In this document: positions 1-8,310 of the stretch, one piece after another
Numbering within the stretch: the first letter of the stretch is position 1
Layout of the letters: every line of letters begins with the position of its first letter
Source: AEGEAN-183 sp964614345
GTDB lineage: Bacteria; Pseudomonadota; Gammaproteobacteria; Magnimaribacterales; Magnimaribacteraceae
DNA length: 23,942 nucleotides
Direction: 5' to 3'
Assembly (NCBI GenBank): GCA_964614345.1
Contig: CAZTLP010000019.1
Span: forward strand, 1-23,942
The notes under the pieces: model-generated
The model's database searches: none
What the model was told of the DNA's origin: nothing
Seen by the model: the letters and a program-made list of their open reading frames with translations, nothing else
Made by a program: the position numbers and the translations under genes

Positions 1-2
1 AA

Positions 3-245
3 CTCAATGGAAAAAAGATTTCTGTAGATACTGAGAAATACCAAACTAGTATTGAAGGCATTTATGCTGTCGGGGATATAAATGATTATCCAGGTAAACT
101 TGACTTAATTCTTTGTGGCTTTCATGAAACAACTTTAGCTGTTCAAGATGCTTATAGGAGGTGTTTTCCTGGAGAACGAGTTCCATTTGGATACACAACT
201 TCTAATACAAAACTACATAAGAAATTAGGTGTAGAGATTGATTAA
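3..245 (+). CDS. TrxR-like ferredoxin/flavodoxin-NADP+ reductase, C-terminal fragment
   Basis: The reading frame is open from the left edge and ends with TAA, giving 80 residues of a C-terminus. It has the FAD-binding GIYAVGDIND motif followed by YPGKLDLILCGFHE and a tail ending KLHKKLGVEID-like (LHKKLGV). This combination is typical of the thioredoxin-reductase-like ferredoxin/flavodoxin-NADP+ reductases (Bacillus YumC type, also common in Proteobacteria), in which FAD passes electrons between NADPH and a small iron-sulfur or flavin carrier. True thioredoxin reductases differ in the region after the GD motif. The redox-active part and the NADPH domain are outside the window. The gene converges on argG with a single base between the two stop codons, so any terminators must lie inside coding sequence. 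Confidence 0.8.
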   Translation, partial: LNGKKISVDTEKYQTSIEGIYAVGDINDYPGKLDLILCGFHETTLAVQDAYRRCFPGERVPFGYTTSNTKLHKKLGVEID

Positions 246-246
246 T

Positions 247-1458
247 TTATTTTTTGTTTCGTCTGGAGTTTAGCTTAAGTCTTAAGGCATTAATTTTAAT
301 AAAACCTGTGGCATCACTTTGATCATATGAGTTTTCATCATCTTCAAATGTGACTATATTTTCATCGTAAAGACTATTTTCAGATTCTCTTGAAAGAATT
401 TCTATATTTCCTTTCAGTAAATTTAGTTTAATGGTTCCGCTGACAGCTTCTTGCGTATCGTCTATGAGGGCCTGTAGAGCTTTTCTTTCCGGACTCCACC
501 ATAATCCTTTGTAAATAAGGTCAGCATACTTAGGCATAATGTCATCTTTTAAATGAGCAGCTTGACCGTCTAAAGTAATCGATTCTATGGCTCTATGGGC
601 TTTAAGCAGTAAGGTGCCTCCAGGAGTTTCATAGCATCCTCTAGACTTCATTCCAGTAAACCTATTTTCAACTAGGTCTAACCTTCCAATACCATTATTT
701 CCTGCTGCTATGTTTAAAGCATTAAAAATCTCGGAGGATGACATTTGTTGATTGTTTACAGATATTGGATCTCCCTTATGAAAATCTATTTGTATCATTT
801 CTCCCTCTTCTGGTGATGCAGAAATAGCCTTTGTTCTTTGCCAAATTTCTTCGGGAGCAGGTTTTGATAGATCCTCTAATATTCCTCCTTCATAAGAAGT
901 GTGAAGAAGGTTTTCGTCTACAGAATATGTGGGATCTTCATTCTGAACTTCAAAACTTATTTGATGATCATCACAGTAGTTAATTAAATCTGCTCTTGAA
1001 GAATATTCCCAAGTCCTCCATGGTGCTAATACTTTAATATCAGGATTTAAAGCATAACTTCCTAATTCAAATCTTATTTGATCGTTCCCTTTTCCAGTAG
1101 CTCCATGAGCTATGGCATCAGCATTTTCAGTTTCTGCAATTTCAATTAATTTTTTACTGATGAGAGGTCTGGCTATAGACGTCCCTAAGAGATACTCTCC
1201 TTCATACACAGTATTAGCTCTAAACATTGGAAACACGTATTCAGAAATGAACTCATCTTTTAAGTCTTCTATAAAAACTTTTGAAGCTCCTATTTCTCTA
1301 GCTCTTGACTCTACCTCTTGAGAATTATGTTCTTGCCCAATGTCAGCAGTGAATGCAATTACTTCAGCCGAGTACTGCTCTTTAAGCCAGTGAAGAATAA
1401 CTGAGGTGTCTAGACCTCCTGAATAAGCGAGAACAATTTTATTTATTTCTTTACCCAT
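247..1458 (-). CDS. argG: Argininosuccinate synthase
   Basis: This enzyme joins citrulline and aspartate using ATP to give argininosuccinate, the penultimate step of arginine synthesis, in the cytoplasm. The 403 residues match the usual family length. The ATP-pyrophosphatase P-loop AYSGGLDTS is at residues 11-19. The family blocks NGIGRLDLVENRFTGMKSRG and YETPGGTLLLKAHRAIE lie in the middle to C-terminal half. The ATG start puts the P-loop at its normal distance from the N-terminus. The upstream neighbour, a methyltransferase gene on the same strand, ends 76 bp away, and that gap holds a plausible sigma-70 promoter, so argG may be transcribed alone. No argH is visible in the window. No arginine-repressor box was recognised. 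Confidence 0.97.
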   Translation of the reverse strand: MGKEINKIVLAYSGGLDTSVILHWLKEQYSAEVIAFTADIGQEHNSQEVESRAREIGASKVFIEDLKDEFISEYVFPMFRANTVYEGEYLLGTSIARPLISKKLIEIAETENADAIAHGATGKGNDQIRFELGSYALNPDIKVLAPWRTWEYSSRADLINYCDDHQISFEVQNEDPTYSVDENLLHTSYEGGILEDLSKPAPEEIWQRTKAISASPEEGEMIQIDFHKGDPISVNNQQMSSSEIFNALNIAAGNNGIGRLDLVENRFTGMKSRGCYETPGGTLLLKAHRAIESITLDGQAAHLKDDIMPKYADLIYKGLWWSPERKALQALIDDTQEAVSGTIKLNLLKGNIEILSRESENSLYDENIVTFEDDENSYDQSDATGFIKINALRLKLNSRRNKK

Positions 1459-1493
1459 ATTCTTAAAAAATAGGCGCGTATTGTATACAGGTA

Positions 1494-1521
1494 CTTATAA
1501 AAGGCTAGTAAAGGCTATCAA
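1494..1521 (-). promoter_or_regulatory. Candidate sigma-70 promoter of argG
   Basis: Read on the minus strand, TTGATA (1516-1521) is followed after 16 bp by TATAAG (1494-1499). Each hexamer matches the consensus at five of six positions. Transcription would start near 1487, leaving a leader of about 29 nt before the argG ATG at 1458. No clear Shine-Dalgarno sequence is present in that leader. AT-rich DNA makes such matches common by chance, so this is a candidate only. Confidence 0.4.
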
Positions 1522-1534
1522 ATCTTATTTTTAA

Positions 1535-2443
1535 TCAACTTTTAAGTTTTAGATTACTACTTAACTCTTTGATATAACTAGGTTTTGTTCTACAACAACC
1601 TCCAACTATGGAGGCACCTTCTTTAATCCAGAGTTTAGCCTCTTCTAGATAGGCTTTTTCGTCAATTTCTTTAGCTGATTCCCAGTGCCTTTCTTGAGCT
1701 AACTTTAAATTAGATCCTTTTGTATCTAAAGAAACATTTTCTGCATTTGCATATCCTCCAATAGGAATATCAGTAAGTTCTTTAAGGGCCTGTATAGAGG
1801 GAGTTACTAGATTAGCTGCACAACAATTAACTAAATATGCATCTGGCTCTAGGCCATTAATTTCTGAAAAAGCTTGGCTAACAGTTTCTCCACTGGGAAG
1901 TATGTTCCTAACATCTCCATGAAGAGTCCAGCTTACCCAAACAGGCATATCTATTTCTAGTGCTGCTTTTAAAGCACATTTTGCTTCTAAAGCACTTGCC
2001 ATAGTTTCACAGATAATAATATCAACTTTATCCTTGAGGATATTAGCGATTTCTGAATATTGTTTATTCATCTCTTCTTCTTCAAGAATTAAATCTGCTC
2101 GATAACTTGTTTCCAATGGGGGTAGAGAACCCAATATTTTAATGTCTTGCCGATGTGATTTTGATAAAGCGGTTTTTGCTATTTCTATAGATTTAATTGT
2201 TAGGCTTTCTAGTTCATTATCTAAATTCTCCCTGGATAGAATAGGTCTAGTAACGGCGTAGTTATTTATAGTTATATAATCACTTCCAGCTTCAATATAA
2301 TCAGTATGTATTTCTTCTACCGTATCAGGAGCTTCTTTGAGTGCTAAAGCAGACCAAATAGACTCTACATGAGAAGGTACTTTTACGCCTCTTCTCCTGA
2401 GTTCAGTGCCCATAGCACCATCTCCTATAATCAAATCTTTCAT
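1535..2443 (-). CDS. Homocysteine S-methyltransferase family protein (MmuM/BHMT-like)
   Basis: A cytoplasmic zinc-dependent methyltransferase that should move a methyl group to homocysteine, giving methionine. The fold's N-terminal DGAMGTEL block is at residues 8-15. The three zinc-ligand cysteines expected in this family are present: one in the NCC motif (C207) and two in GGCC (C283, C284). At 302 residues it is a stand-alone domain, much shorter than MetH, with no cobalamin or folate modules. The methyl donor could be S-methylmethionine, glycine betaine or dimethylsulfoniopropionate; sequence alone does not decide. Its ATG overlaps the stop of the upstream hydrolase gene by four bases (ATGA), so translation is probably coupled. 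With metY and a BCCT transporter upstream it forms a homocysteine-to-methionine unit. Confidence 0.85.
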   Translation of the reverse strand: MKDLIIGDGAMGTELRRRGVKVPSHVESIWSALALKEAPDTVEEIHTDYIEAGSDYITINNYAVTRPILSRENLDNELESLTIKSIEIAKTALSKSHRQDIKILGSLPPLETSYRADLILEEEEMNKQYSEIANILKDKVDIIICETMASALEAKCALKAALEIDMPVWVSWTLHGDVRNILPSGETVSQAFSEINGLEPDAYLVNCCAANLVTPSIQALKELTDIPIGGYANAENVSLDTKGSNLKLAQERHWESAKEIDEKAYLEEAKLWIKEGASIVGGCCRTKPSYIKELSSNLKLKS

Positions 2444-3210
2444 AATACTTCTATAAGGTAATCTAAAACTTTATTGGGTTCTTCTACCATCAAAGTATGG
2501 CCAGAATTTTCTATCTCTTTAACTAAAGGGTCCTTAAATGAATTTATTAAATCTTTTGCTCTAAAAGGGGGTGTTAGAAAGTCTTTCTTACCAAGGATCA
2601 AAAGAGTTGTTGCAGATACTTTTGCTGCACTTTCTAATCCTGAATTATACTCAGTACAAGCTTTTAAATCTTGATATATAACTCCCTTATTTGATTTCTC
2701 TAATAGTTTTTTTGTAGAACCTGTCATCCACATTCCAGGATTAGTATTTCTACCAAGCCTAGCTTGATTGCTATATCCCATGTAAGTAAGAATATCTATA
2801 GCTTCAGGCTTATCTTTTTTTGCATAATCAAGAAGAACATCAGATACAGCCATCGGAAAGGCGGTCCCCACCATAACAAGGTTAACCGCTCTCTTTTCTG
2901 CTAATGCTGCTGCTTCAAGTGCAATCAAGGAACCCATGCTATGACCTATTACTGAAAACTCGTTAACTTTTAAATGATCTAAATAATCAATTAACCACTT
3001 AGCCATGTCAGGTATTGTTTTCAGTAATTTGCCTTTAGATCTCCCATGACCAGGAAGGTCAATACCTAAAACATTCCTATCCTTTCTAAGAAAGTACCTA
3101 ATTGGTAATGTCCAGACTGTATGATCCATACCAGTTCCATGAATAAAGACTAAAGGGTGTTTGGTGTCTTTTAGATCTTCAGGCCCAGAAAAACTGTAAA
3201 TATTTTTCAT
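2440..3210 (-). CDS. Alpha/beta-fold hydrolase in the metY operon
   Basis: A 256-residue single-domain alpha/beta hydrolase. The oxyanion-hole HGTG is at residues 24-27. The nucleophile elbow is GHSMG with S91, the likely acid is D210 in ILGKKD, and the catalytic histidine is H238 in NSGH, so the triad looks complete. No signal peptide is seen, so it should be cytoplasmic. The gene begins inside the metY stop codon (TAATG) and ends overlapping the methyltransferase start (ATGA), so it lies between two sulfur-amino-acid genes and is probably made in step with them. The substrate is unknown. It is too short, and too unlike the family, to be a homoserine O-acetyltransferase (MetX). Cleavage of an ester or thioester linked to methionine or osmolyte metabolism is a guess from context. 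Confidence 0.8.
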   Translation of the reverse strand: MKNIYSFSGPEDLKDTKHPLVFIHGTGMDHTVWTLPIRYFLRKDRNVLGIDLPGHGRSKGKLLKTIPDMAKWLIDYLDHLKVNEFSVIGHSMGSLIALEAAALAEKRAVNLVMVGTAFPMAVSDVLLDYAKKDKPEAIDILTYMGYSNQARLGRNTNPGMWMTGSTKKLLEKSNKGVIYQDLKACTEYNSGLESAAKVSATTLLILGKKDFLTPPFRAKDLINSFKDPLVKEIENSGHTLMVEEPNKVLDYLIEVL

Positions 3211-4508
3211 TACAAGATCTTATTTGCAGCCTTAAATCCTAAATCAAGATCATTGATTAGATCTTCAGGGTCTTCCAACCCAACAGAGAGTCTAATTGTT
3301 CCTTCTGATATTCCAGCTTTTTCTAATGAAGCTGCATCCATTCTATGATGAGTTGTGCTAGCTGGATGTATAACTAAAGATTTAGCATCACCAACATTGG
3401 CTAAATGTGAAAATATACTTAAATTTTCAATGAAAGCCTTCCCTGCTTCTCTTCCTCCTTTAAGTTCAAAGGTAAAAACAGCTCCACAACCTTTAGACAG
3501 AACCTTTGAAGCGAGTTTATGGTCTGGATGAGTTGTTAGAGTAGGATATAAAACCTTTTCTACTAAATCATGATTATTTAGATATTCAACTATTTTTAGG
3601 GTAGTAGCAACATGTCGATCCATTCTGAGACCTAAAGTTTCAATTCCTTGTAATACAAGAAAAGCTGTATGAGGACTCATGCATGCTCCAAAGTCTCTAG
3701 CACCTTCTTTACGTGCTCGCGATATAAAGGCGGCTGGTCCAAATTCTTGAGTAAATATCATATTATGAAATCCTGAATATGGCTCAGTAAGTTGAGGAAA
3801 TTTACCTGATTTTTCCCAATCAAAATTTCCACTATCAACCAGCAAACCTCCTATTACTACTCCATGTCCAGAAAGGAATTTAGTTGCTGAATGAAAGATT
3901 AAATCAGCACCTAAATCAAAGGGTCGCATTAAATGAGGAGTTGTGAAAGTAGAATCTACAAGTAATGGGACTCCATTTTCATGACTTATATTAGATACAG
4001 TTTCTATATCCATAACATCTAATCCTGGGTTACCTAGTGTTTCTCCAAACACTAAACGAGTATTCTTTTTAAAACTTTTCTTTAGTAAATCTATATCTCT
4101 AAAATCAATAAATGTAGTTTCTATTCCAAAACGAGGGAAAGTATATTCAAGAAGATTGTGGCTACCTCCATACAAACAATTTGAAGCAATAATATGAGCA
4201 CCGGTATCTAAGATTGTTGAAATTGCAAGATGCATAGCAGCTTGACCACTTGAAGTAGCTATTGCTCCTACTCCTCCTTCTAAGGCTGATATTCTTTCCT
4301 CTAGCACAGAATTTGTAGGGTTGGTAATTCTAGAATAAACGTGACCTGTTCTTTCTACATTGAAGATTCCTGCAGCAATTTCTGAGCTATCAAATACAAA
4401 AGATGAAGTTTGATAAATTGGTGTTGCCCTAGCACCAGTTGCAGGATCAGGTCTTTGGCCTGCATGAAGAGACAAAGTATCTGGTTTTAATTCTTTTGGA
4501 TCTTTCAT
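3210..4508 (-). CDS. metY: O-acetylhomoserine sulfhydrylase (aminocarboxypropyltransferase)
   Basis: A PLP-dependent Cys/Met metabolism enzyme that makes homocysteine from O-acetyl- or O-succinyl-homoserine and sulfide. The PLP lysine is K210 in SATKFLSGHG. The YSRITNPT block (residues 58-65) and the SSGQAA block (86-91) are typical. The length of 432 residues fits MetY, which is longer than the roughly 390-residue MetB/MetC enzymes. MetZ-type O-succinylhomoserine sulfhydrylase is the main alternative and is usually shorter. The gene starts 14 bp after the BCCT transporter stop and its own stop overlaps the next ATG by one base, so it is inside an operon. No SAM riboswitch or Met box was recognised. 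Confidence 0.9.
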   Translation of the reverse strand: MKDPKELKPDTLSLHAGQRPDPATGARATPIYQTSSFVFDSSEIAAGIFNVERTGHVYSRITNPTNSVLEERISALEGGVGAIATSSGQAAMHLAISTILDTGAHIIASNCLYGGSHNLLEYTFPRFGIETTFIDFRDIDLLKKSFKKNTRLVFGETLGNPGLDVMDIETVSNISHENGVPLLVDSTFTTPHLMRPFDLGADLIFHSATKFLSGHGVVIGGLLVDSGNFDWEKSGKFPQLTEPYSGFHNMIFTQEFGPAAFISRARKEGARDFGACMSPHTAFLVLQGIETLGLRMDRHVATTLKIVEYLNNHDLVEKVLYPTLTTHPDHKLASKVLSKGCGAVFTFELKGGREAGKAFIENLSIFSHLANVGDAKSLVIHPASTTHHRMDAASLEKAGISEGTIRLSVGLEDPEDLINDLDLGFKAANKIL

Positions 4509-4522
4509 GATTATTTTATGTA

Positions 4523-6058
4523 TTAATTAGTTTCTTTAATATTTATTTCTCTAAATACTGAAATAGCCATTAAAGGATAAATTACAAGTAAAGGCAAAGA
4601 AGCAAGGATTATTAAATTAAGAGCTACTTGATGACTTGAATAAATAATTAAAGATGCTGGGAGGATTCCCAATACAATTGCCCAAAATAACCTCAAATAT
4701 CTTCCTGGATCTTGGTTCTGAGAAGAATTCTTTTGCACATGATATGCAATTACATATGACATAGAGTCATAAGAAGTAGTAACAAAAATAACTGTTATTC
4801 CACAGAAAAGAAAAAGCATTAAGGTATCAAATGGCATCGTATTAATAGCAGCTATAGCTAAGTTCCCATGAGTACTACCTGTAATTTGAGAAACAGCTAA
4901 TGTTTTGTTTATATCTAGTTCCATGGAATAGCCACCTAGAATCATAAAAAACATCCAACTTCCAAGAGCACCAAAAATAAGCATGCCTAAGATAATCTCT
5001 CTAAGAGTCCTTCCTTTAGATATTCTTGCTACAAACAAAGCCACTAAAGGACCGAAAGCTACCCACCAAGCCCAATAAAAAACTGTCCAGGTATCAGCAA
5101 AATCTGATTGCTCTGTAATACCTAACGTACTCATCTCCCAAAAGTGCGTAAACATAAAGACTAAACCGTCAAAAGAAGATTTAATTATTTCAAAAGTAGG
5201 TCCAATAAATAAAACTAAAATTAGAAAAATACCTGCAAGTAGCATGTTTATGTCACTCAACCTTTTAATACCATTAGTTAAGCCTTTGTAGACACTAAAT
5301 CCAAATAAGCCAACACAAAAACCTAATACACTTAGATCAACCAGAAATGTACTATCAAGGTTAAAGATTTCTGAAAAGCCTGTACTTAACATGGGTAAGT
5401 AGGATCCTATGGTTCCACCTGCTGCACCTATAGTTGCAACGACAAAAAGAAAATCTACTATTCTGCCTAATAAAGAGTTTTCTACATTTCTTAGACCTAA
5501 TCCTCTAAGGCTCGAACTTAAGCGCAATGTACTTAACTTATATTTATAAAAAGCTACTGAAAGAGCAACTGCAGGTACGGCATAAACAGCCCAAGCACTA
5601 ATACCCCAGTGAAATAGACCGTAAGCGGTTGATAAAGCATATGCTTCTTCTGAAAAAGGAATGATTCCAAATAAAGATTCATCTACATAATAACCCCATT
5701 CAACTCCTGACCAGTAGATAATTCCTCCGCCTATTCCTCCACAGAAAAGCATCCCCATCCAGCTAATAGTTGAAAATTCAGGTTTTGCTTCAATGCCTCC
5801 AATTATGTATCTACCGTGCTTCGAAAAGGCTAGATAAAGCATGAAGATAAAGCAAACTGGTGTTAGAAGTAAGTAAATTGGACCGAATATAGAAATAACA
5901 GATTCTTTATAACCTTCAATAAGAATGGCAGTTTGTTCAGCATTGTAAAGTATAAAAAAAGCGATGCCGATTACTACAACTAAACTTGTTACAAAAGTAA
6001 TGTAGTCAACATTTTTTCTATTAAAACTGTTGAAAATTTCTTCCATATCATAAAGCAT
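4523..6058 (-). CDS. BCCT-family transporter (betaine/carnitine/choline type)
   Basis: An inner-membrane secondary transporter of about 12 helices and 511 residues, importing quaternary ammonium or related methylated compounds. The family signature WTVFYWAWW is at residues 324-332, with the conserved FVARISKGR loop after it. The glycine-rich unwound helix (GGIGGG, 107-112) is followed by YWSGVEWGYY, which resembles the CaiT/YeaV branch more than BetP. FVTTS at 425-429 keeps the Phe, Thr and Ser that line the second sodium site in BetP, so sodium coupling is plausible. There is no long charged C-terminal osmosensing tail. A GGAAG lies only two bases before the first ATG; the Met at residue 5 is an alternative start. 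It heads the metY operon, suggesting uptake of betaine or DMSP linked to methionine metabolism. Confidence 0.9.
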   Translation of the reverse strand: MLYDMEEIFNSFNRKNVDYITFVTSLVVVIGIAFFILYNAEQTAILIEGYKESVISIFGPIYLLLTPVCFIFMLYLAFSKHGRYIIGGIEAKPEFSTISWMGMLFCGGIGGGIIYWSGVEWGYYVDESLFGIIPFSEEAYALSTAYGLFHWGISAWAVYAVPAVALSVAFYKYKLSTLRLSSSLRGLGLRNVENSLLGRIVDFLFVVATIGAAGGTIGSYLPMLSTGFSEIFNLDSTFLVDLSVLGFCVGLFGFSVYKGLTNGIKRLSDINMLLAGIFLILVLFIGPTFEIIKSSFDGLVFMFTHFWEMSTLGITEQSDFADTWTVFYWAWWVAFGPLVALFVARISKGRTLREIILGMLIFGALGSWMFFMILGGYSMELDINKTLAVSQITGSTHGNLAIAAINTMPFDTLMLFLFCGITVIFVTTSYDSMSYVIAYHVQKNSSQNQDPGRYLRLFWAIVLGILPASLIIYSSHQVALNLIILASLPLLVIYPLMAISVFREINIKETN

Positions 6059-6125
6059 AACTTCCAGCTAACTAGAATGTAAGAGCAATTCAAGAAAAAG
6101 AAATATAAGTTTCCATTAATAGCAT

Positions 6126-6138
6126 ATGGCATTGCCAT
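6126..6138. promoter_or_regulatory. Short inverted repeat upstream of the BCCT gene
   Basis: ATGGC-ATT-GCCAT forms a perfect 5-bp inverted repeat in the 125-bp gap between grxD and the BCCT gene. It is not followed by a T-run, so it is not a good terminator. It could be an operator for the transporter operon or chance. No convincing -35/-10 pair was found in this gap. Confidence 0.2.
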
Positions 6139-6183
6139 TCCCTTTCTTAAATTAGATTGAATTAAATAAAGGAGAGTAGATAT

Positions 6184-6504
6184 TTAAGATTTCTGTTCCA
6201 CAGAATCTATCAATTTTTGAAGCTCTCCACTTTCATGTAATTCCGTGAGTATGTCACTGCCCCCTATCAACTCTCCTTTTACAAACAGCTGGGGAAAAGT
6301 TGGCCAATTTGAAACTTTAGGCAGGTTAGCCCTTATCTCTGGATTTGAAAGAATATCAACAAAAGAGAAAGGTTTACCACATGCGATTAATAACTGTGTA
6401 GCTCTTGAAGAAAACCCACACTGAGGAGCATCTGGAGAACCCTTCATGTATAAAAGTATGGGGTTAGAGTTTATTTGTTCTTTTATTTCTTGTTCTATGT
6501 CCAT
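6184..6504 (-). CDS. grxD: Monothiol CGFS-type glutaredoxin
   Basis: A 106-residue glutaredoxin, normal for the single-domain Grx4/GrxD class. The active site is CGFS at residues 29-32, preceded by K21 in MKGSP, both diagnostic of monothiol glutaredoxins that bind a [2Fe-2S] cluster with glutathione. Such proteins carry and deliver Fe-S clusters, often with BolA, rather than acting as general disulfide reductases. The gene lies 15 bp downstream of pdxJ on the same strand and is the last gene of the long minus-strand run that contains the F420 genes. Cluster delivery to the radical-SAM enzyme FbiC would be a possible link, but this is inferred from position only. Confidence 0.93.
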   Translation of the reverse strand: MDIEQEIKEQINSNPILLYMKGSPDAPQCGFSSRATQLLIACGKPFSFVDILSNPEIRANLPKVSNWPTFPQLFVKGELIGGSDILTELHESGELQKLIDSVEQKS

Positions 6505-6519
6505 AGTAAAAATTTTATC

Positions 6520-7266
6520 TCATTTACATAAGTGAAGATACTTTTTAACTGCTTTGCTCATACCAAATTTAAGTGAATCAGAAATAAGGGCATGGCCTAT
6601 TGATACTTCGTCAATATTGCATCGTTTAAGAAATAGACCTAAATTGGATAAATCTAAATCATGTCCTGCATTAACACCCAATCCTAAGTTATGTGCGTGT
6701 GTAGCTGCCTTAGAGTAAAGATTAATTAATTTTTCTGTTTTTGCTTCAGATCCATATAGTTCTGCATATGGACCTGTATAAAGTTCTATTCGATCTGCAC
6801 CTACTTCTTTAACTTTGGAGATACTTTCTTCGTCAGGGTCAATGAATAAGCTCACCCTTGATCCATAAGACTTTATCTTTTTTATTAAAATAATTAGCGA
6901 ATTATTATCTCCAAATAAATTCCATCCATGATCTGAAGTTAATTGATTCGGATCATCAGGAACTAACGTGCACTGGTCAGGTTTATATCTATCAATTAAC
7001 TCTATAAACCCTGGATATTTACCTTTTTGAGGACTAAATGGGTTTCCTTCTATATTAAATTCAACATTCAATTCAGATGTTAGATCTTTTAGGATCCTTA
7101 CGTCTTCAGGATTAATGTGTCTCATGTCATCACGAGGATGAACTGTGATTCCATCACAACCACTTTCAATACAAATCTTTGAAAATTCTTTAATACTAGG
7201 ATTACTGCCTCCCCTAGCATTTCTTAACCAGGCAACTTTGTTAACATTTACACTTAATTTAGTCAT
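6520..7266 (-). CDS. pdxJ: Pyridoxine 5'-phosphate synthase
   Basis: Condenses 1-deoxy-D-xylulose 5-phosphate with aminoacetone 3-phosphate to make pyridoxine 5'-phosphate in the DXP-dependent vitamin B6 pathway. At 248 residues it has the family's length. Visible blocks are LSVNVNKVAWLRNARGG at the N-terminus, ITVHPRDDMRHI around residues 40-51 with the active-site His43 and Arg45, FNIEGNP around 70-76, ADRIELYTGPYAELYG and the C-terminal GVNAGHDL. The N-terminal block and the VPDDPNQLTSDHGW segment look more like the alphaproteobacterial and Bacteroidetes variants than E. coli PdxJ. Its first eight bases overlap the end of the upstream oxidoreductase gene, which indicates co-transcription. 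Confidence 0.96.
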   Translation of the reverse strand: MTKLSVNVNKVAWLRNARGGSNPSIKEFSKICIESGCDGITVHPRDDMRHINPEDVRILKDLTSELNVEFNIEGNPFSPQKGKYPGFIELIDRYKPDQCTLVPDDPNQLTSDHGWNLFGDNNSLIILIKKIKSYGSRVSLFIDPDEESISKVKEVGADRIELYTGPYAELYGSEAKTEKLINLYSKAATHAHNLGLGVNAGHDLDLSNLGLFLKRCNIDEVSIGHALISDSLKFGMSKAVKKYLHLCK

Positions 7267-8302
7267 TTTTTTCTACTTCTATAACTACTTTTCCTTTGGC
7301 ATGTGAAGTTCCTACTTTTTCATGTGCCTCTATTATATTTCTTAGAGAATAAACTGAATCTATTACTGGTTTAATTACTTCCGCCTCTACTAATCGACTT
7401 AACTCACTTAAACCTGAAGAACTCGGTCTGTATATTGACCAATGAATATTTATAGGTTTTGCTTCTCTTTTTACTTGTTGCCTCAGTTTTAAAGCTGAGG
7501 GCACACCAATAAGAAGACCCTTTTCATCAATTGTTCTGAGAAAAGGATGATTTAATGTAATGTAATGAGAATTAGCTTCTTCTTTTAATATTCTTAAGCA
7601 ATTACCTACAGAATCCGAACCTCCGAAATCACCTAAACAATCAAAAACAAGGTCGTAATCCTCTAAAAGTTCATAAAATTTTTGTGTGTTATAGTCAATT
7701 GCTATTTCTGCTCCAAGCTTCTTTACTAAAGCATGATTTGATTCACTGCAGGTTGTTGCTATTTTGGCTCCCCAGTACTTAAGTAATTGAATGGCAAAAG
7801 TTCCTACTCCGCCTGAACCTGCTTGAATAAATACTTTTTTATCTTCCAAATCTTGCGGTCTAATACCAGCCCATCTTATTAATGCTGTCCACGTAGTTAT
7901 AGCTACATATGGCAATGAAGCAGCTTCATTGAACGACAAATTTTTGGGTCTAAAATCAATTTCATTTTGATTAAATGCTGCATATTCACAATAGGTTCCA
8001 CTGTCAGGATTTGAACTGCTACCGTAAACTTCATCGCCCTCTTTAAATTTTGTAACTTTAGAACCAACTTCCTTAACAATTCCAGAAACATCACTCCCTA
8101 AAACCCAAGGAAATAATTGTTTTCTCTGTTTTTCAAATATAGTTTTGCCGTACCCTTCTCTTTTCATTAAATCAATAGGGTTAACTGAAGTGGATTTAAT
8201 CTTTACAAGTACTTGGTTTCTATTGATACCAGGAATTGGTAAATCAGTAATTTGCTCAAACACAGAAGAATCTCCGTATCTACAGATAGGTATTCCTAAC
8301 AT
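7259..8302 (-). CDS. Zinc-independent MDR oxidoreductase (quinone-reductase-like)
   Basis: A 347-residue medium-chain dehydrogenase/reductase. The N-terminal GroES-like domain has GSDVSGIVKEVG (69-80) and EGDEVYG (88-94). The nucleotide-binding glycine motif AGSGGVG is at residues 161-167. The set of structural-zinc cysteines and the GHE catalytic motif of alcohol dehydrogenases are absent, so this belongs with the quinone-reductase/RTN4IP1-like enzymes that reduce enones or quinones with NAD(P)H. The physiological substrate cannot be read from sequence. It starts 8 bp after the serine-hydrolase stop and overlaps pdxJ, so it is an internal operon gene. Confidence 0.85.
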   Translation of the reverse strand: MLGIPICRYGDSSVFEQITDLPIPGINRNQVLVKIKSTSVNPIDLMKREGYGKTIFEKQRKQLFPWVLGSDVSGIVKEVGSKVTKFKEGDEVYGSSSNPDSGTYCEYAAFNQNEIDFRPKNLSFNEAASLPYVAITTWTALIRWAGIRPQDLEDKKVFIQAGSGGVGTFAIQLLKYWGAKIATTCSESNHALVKKLGAEIAIDYNTQKFYELLEDYDLVFDCLGDFGGSDSVGNCLRILKEEANSHYITLNHPFLRTIDEKGLLIGVPSALKLRQQVKREAKPINIHWSIYRPSSSGLSELSRLVEAEVIKPVIDSVYSLRNIIEAHEKVGTSHAKGKVVIEVEKND

Positions 8303-8310
8303 ACTTACAA

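Noticed and set aside
2440..3210. Homoserine O-acetyltransferase (MetX) as identity of the hydrolase next to metY
   Set aside because: MetX shares the fold but is about 100 residues longer and has different motifs around the nucleophile. The neighbourhood alone is not enough.
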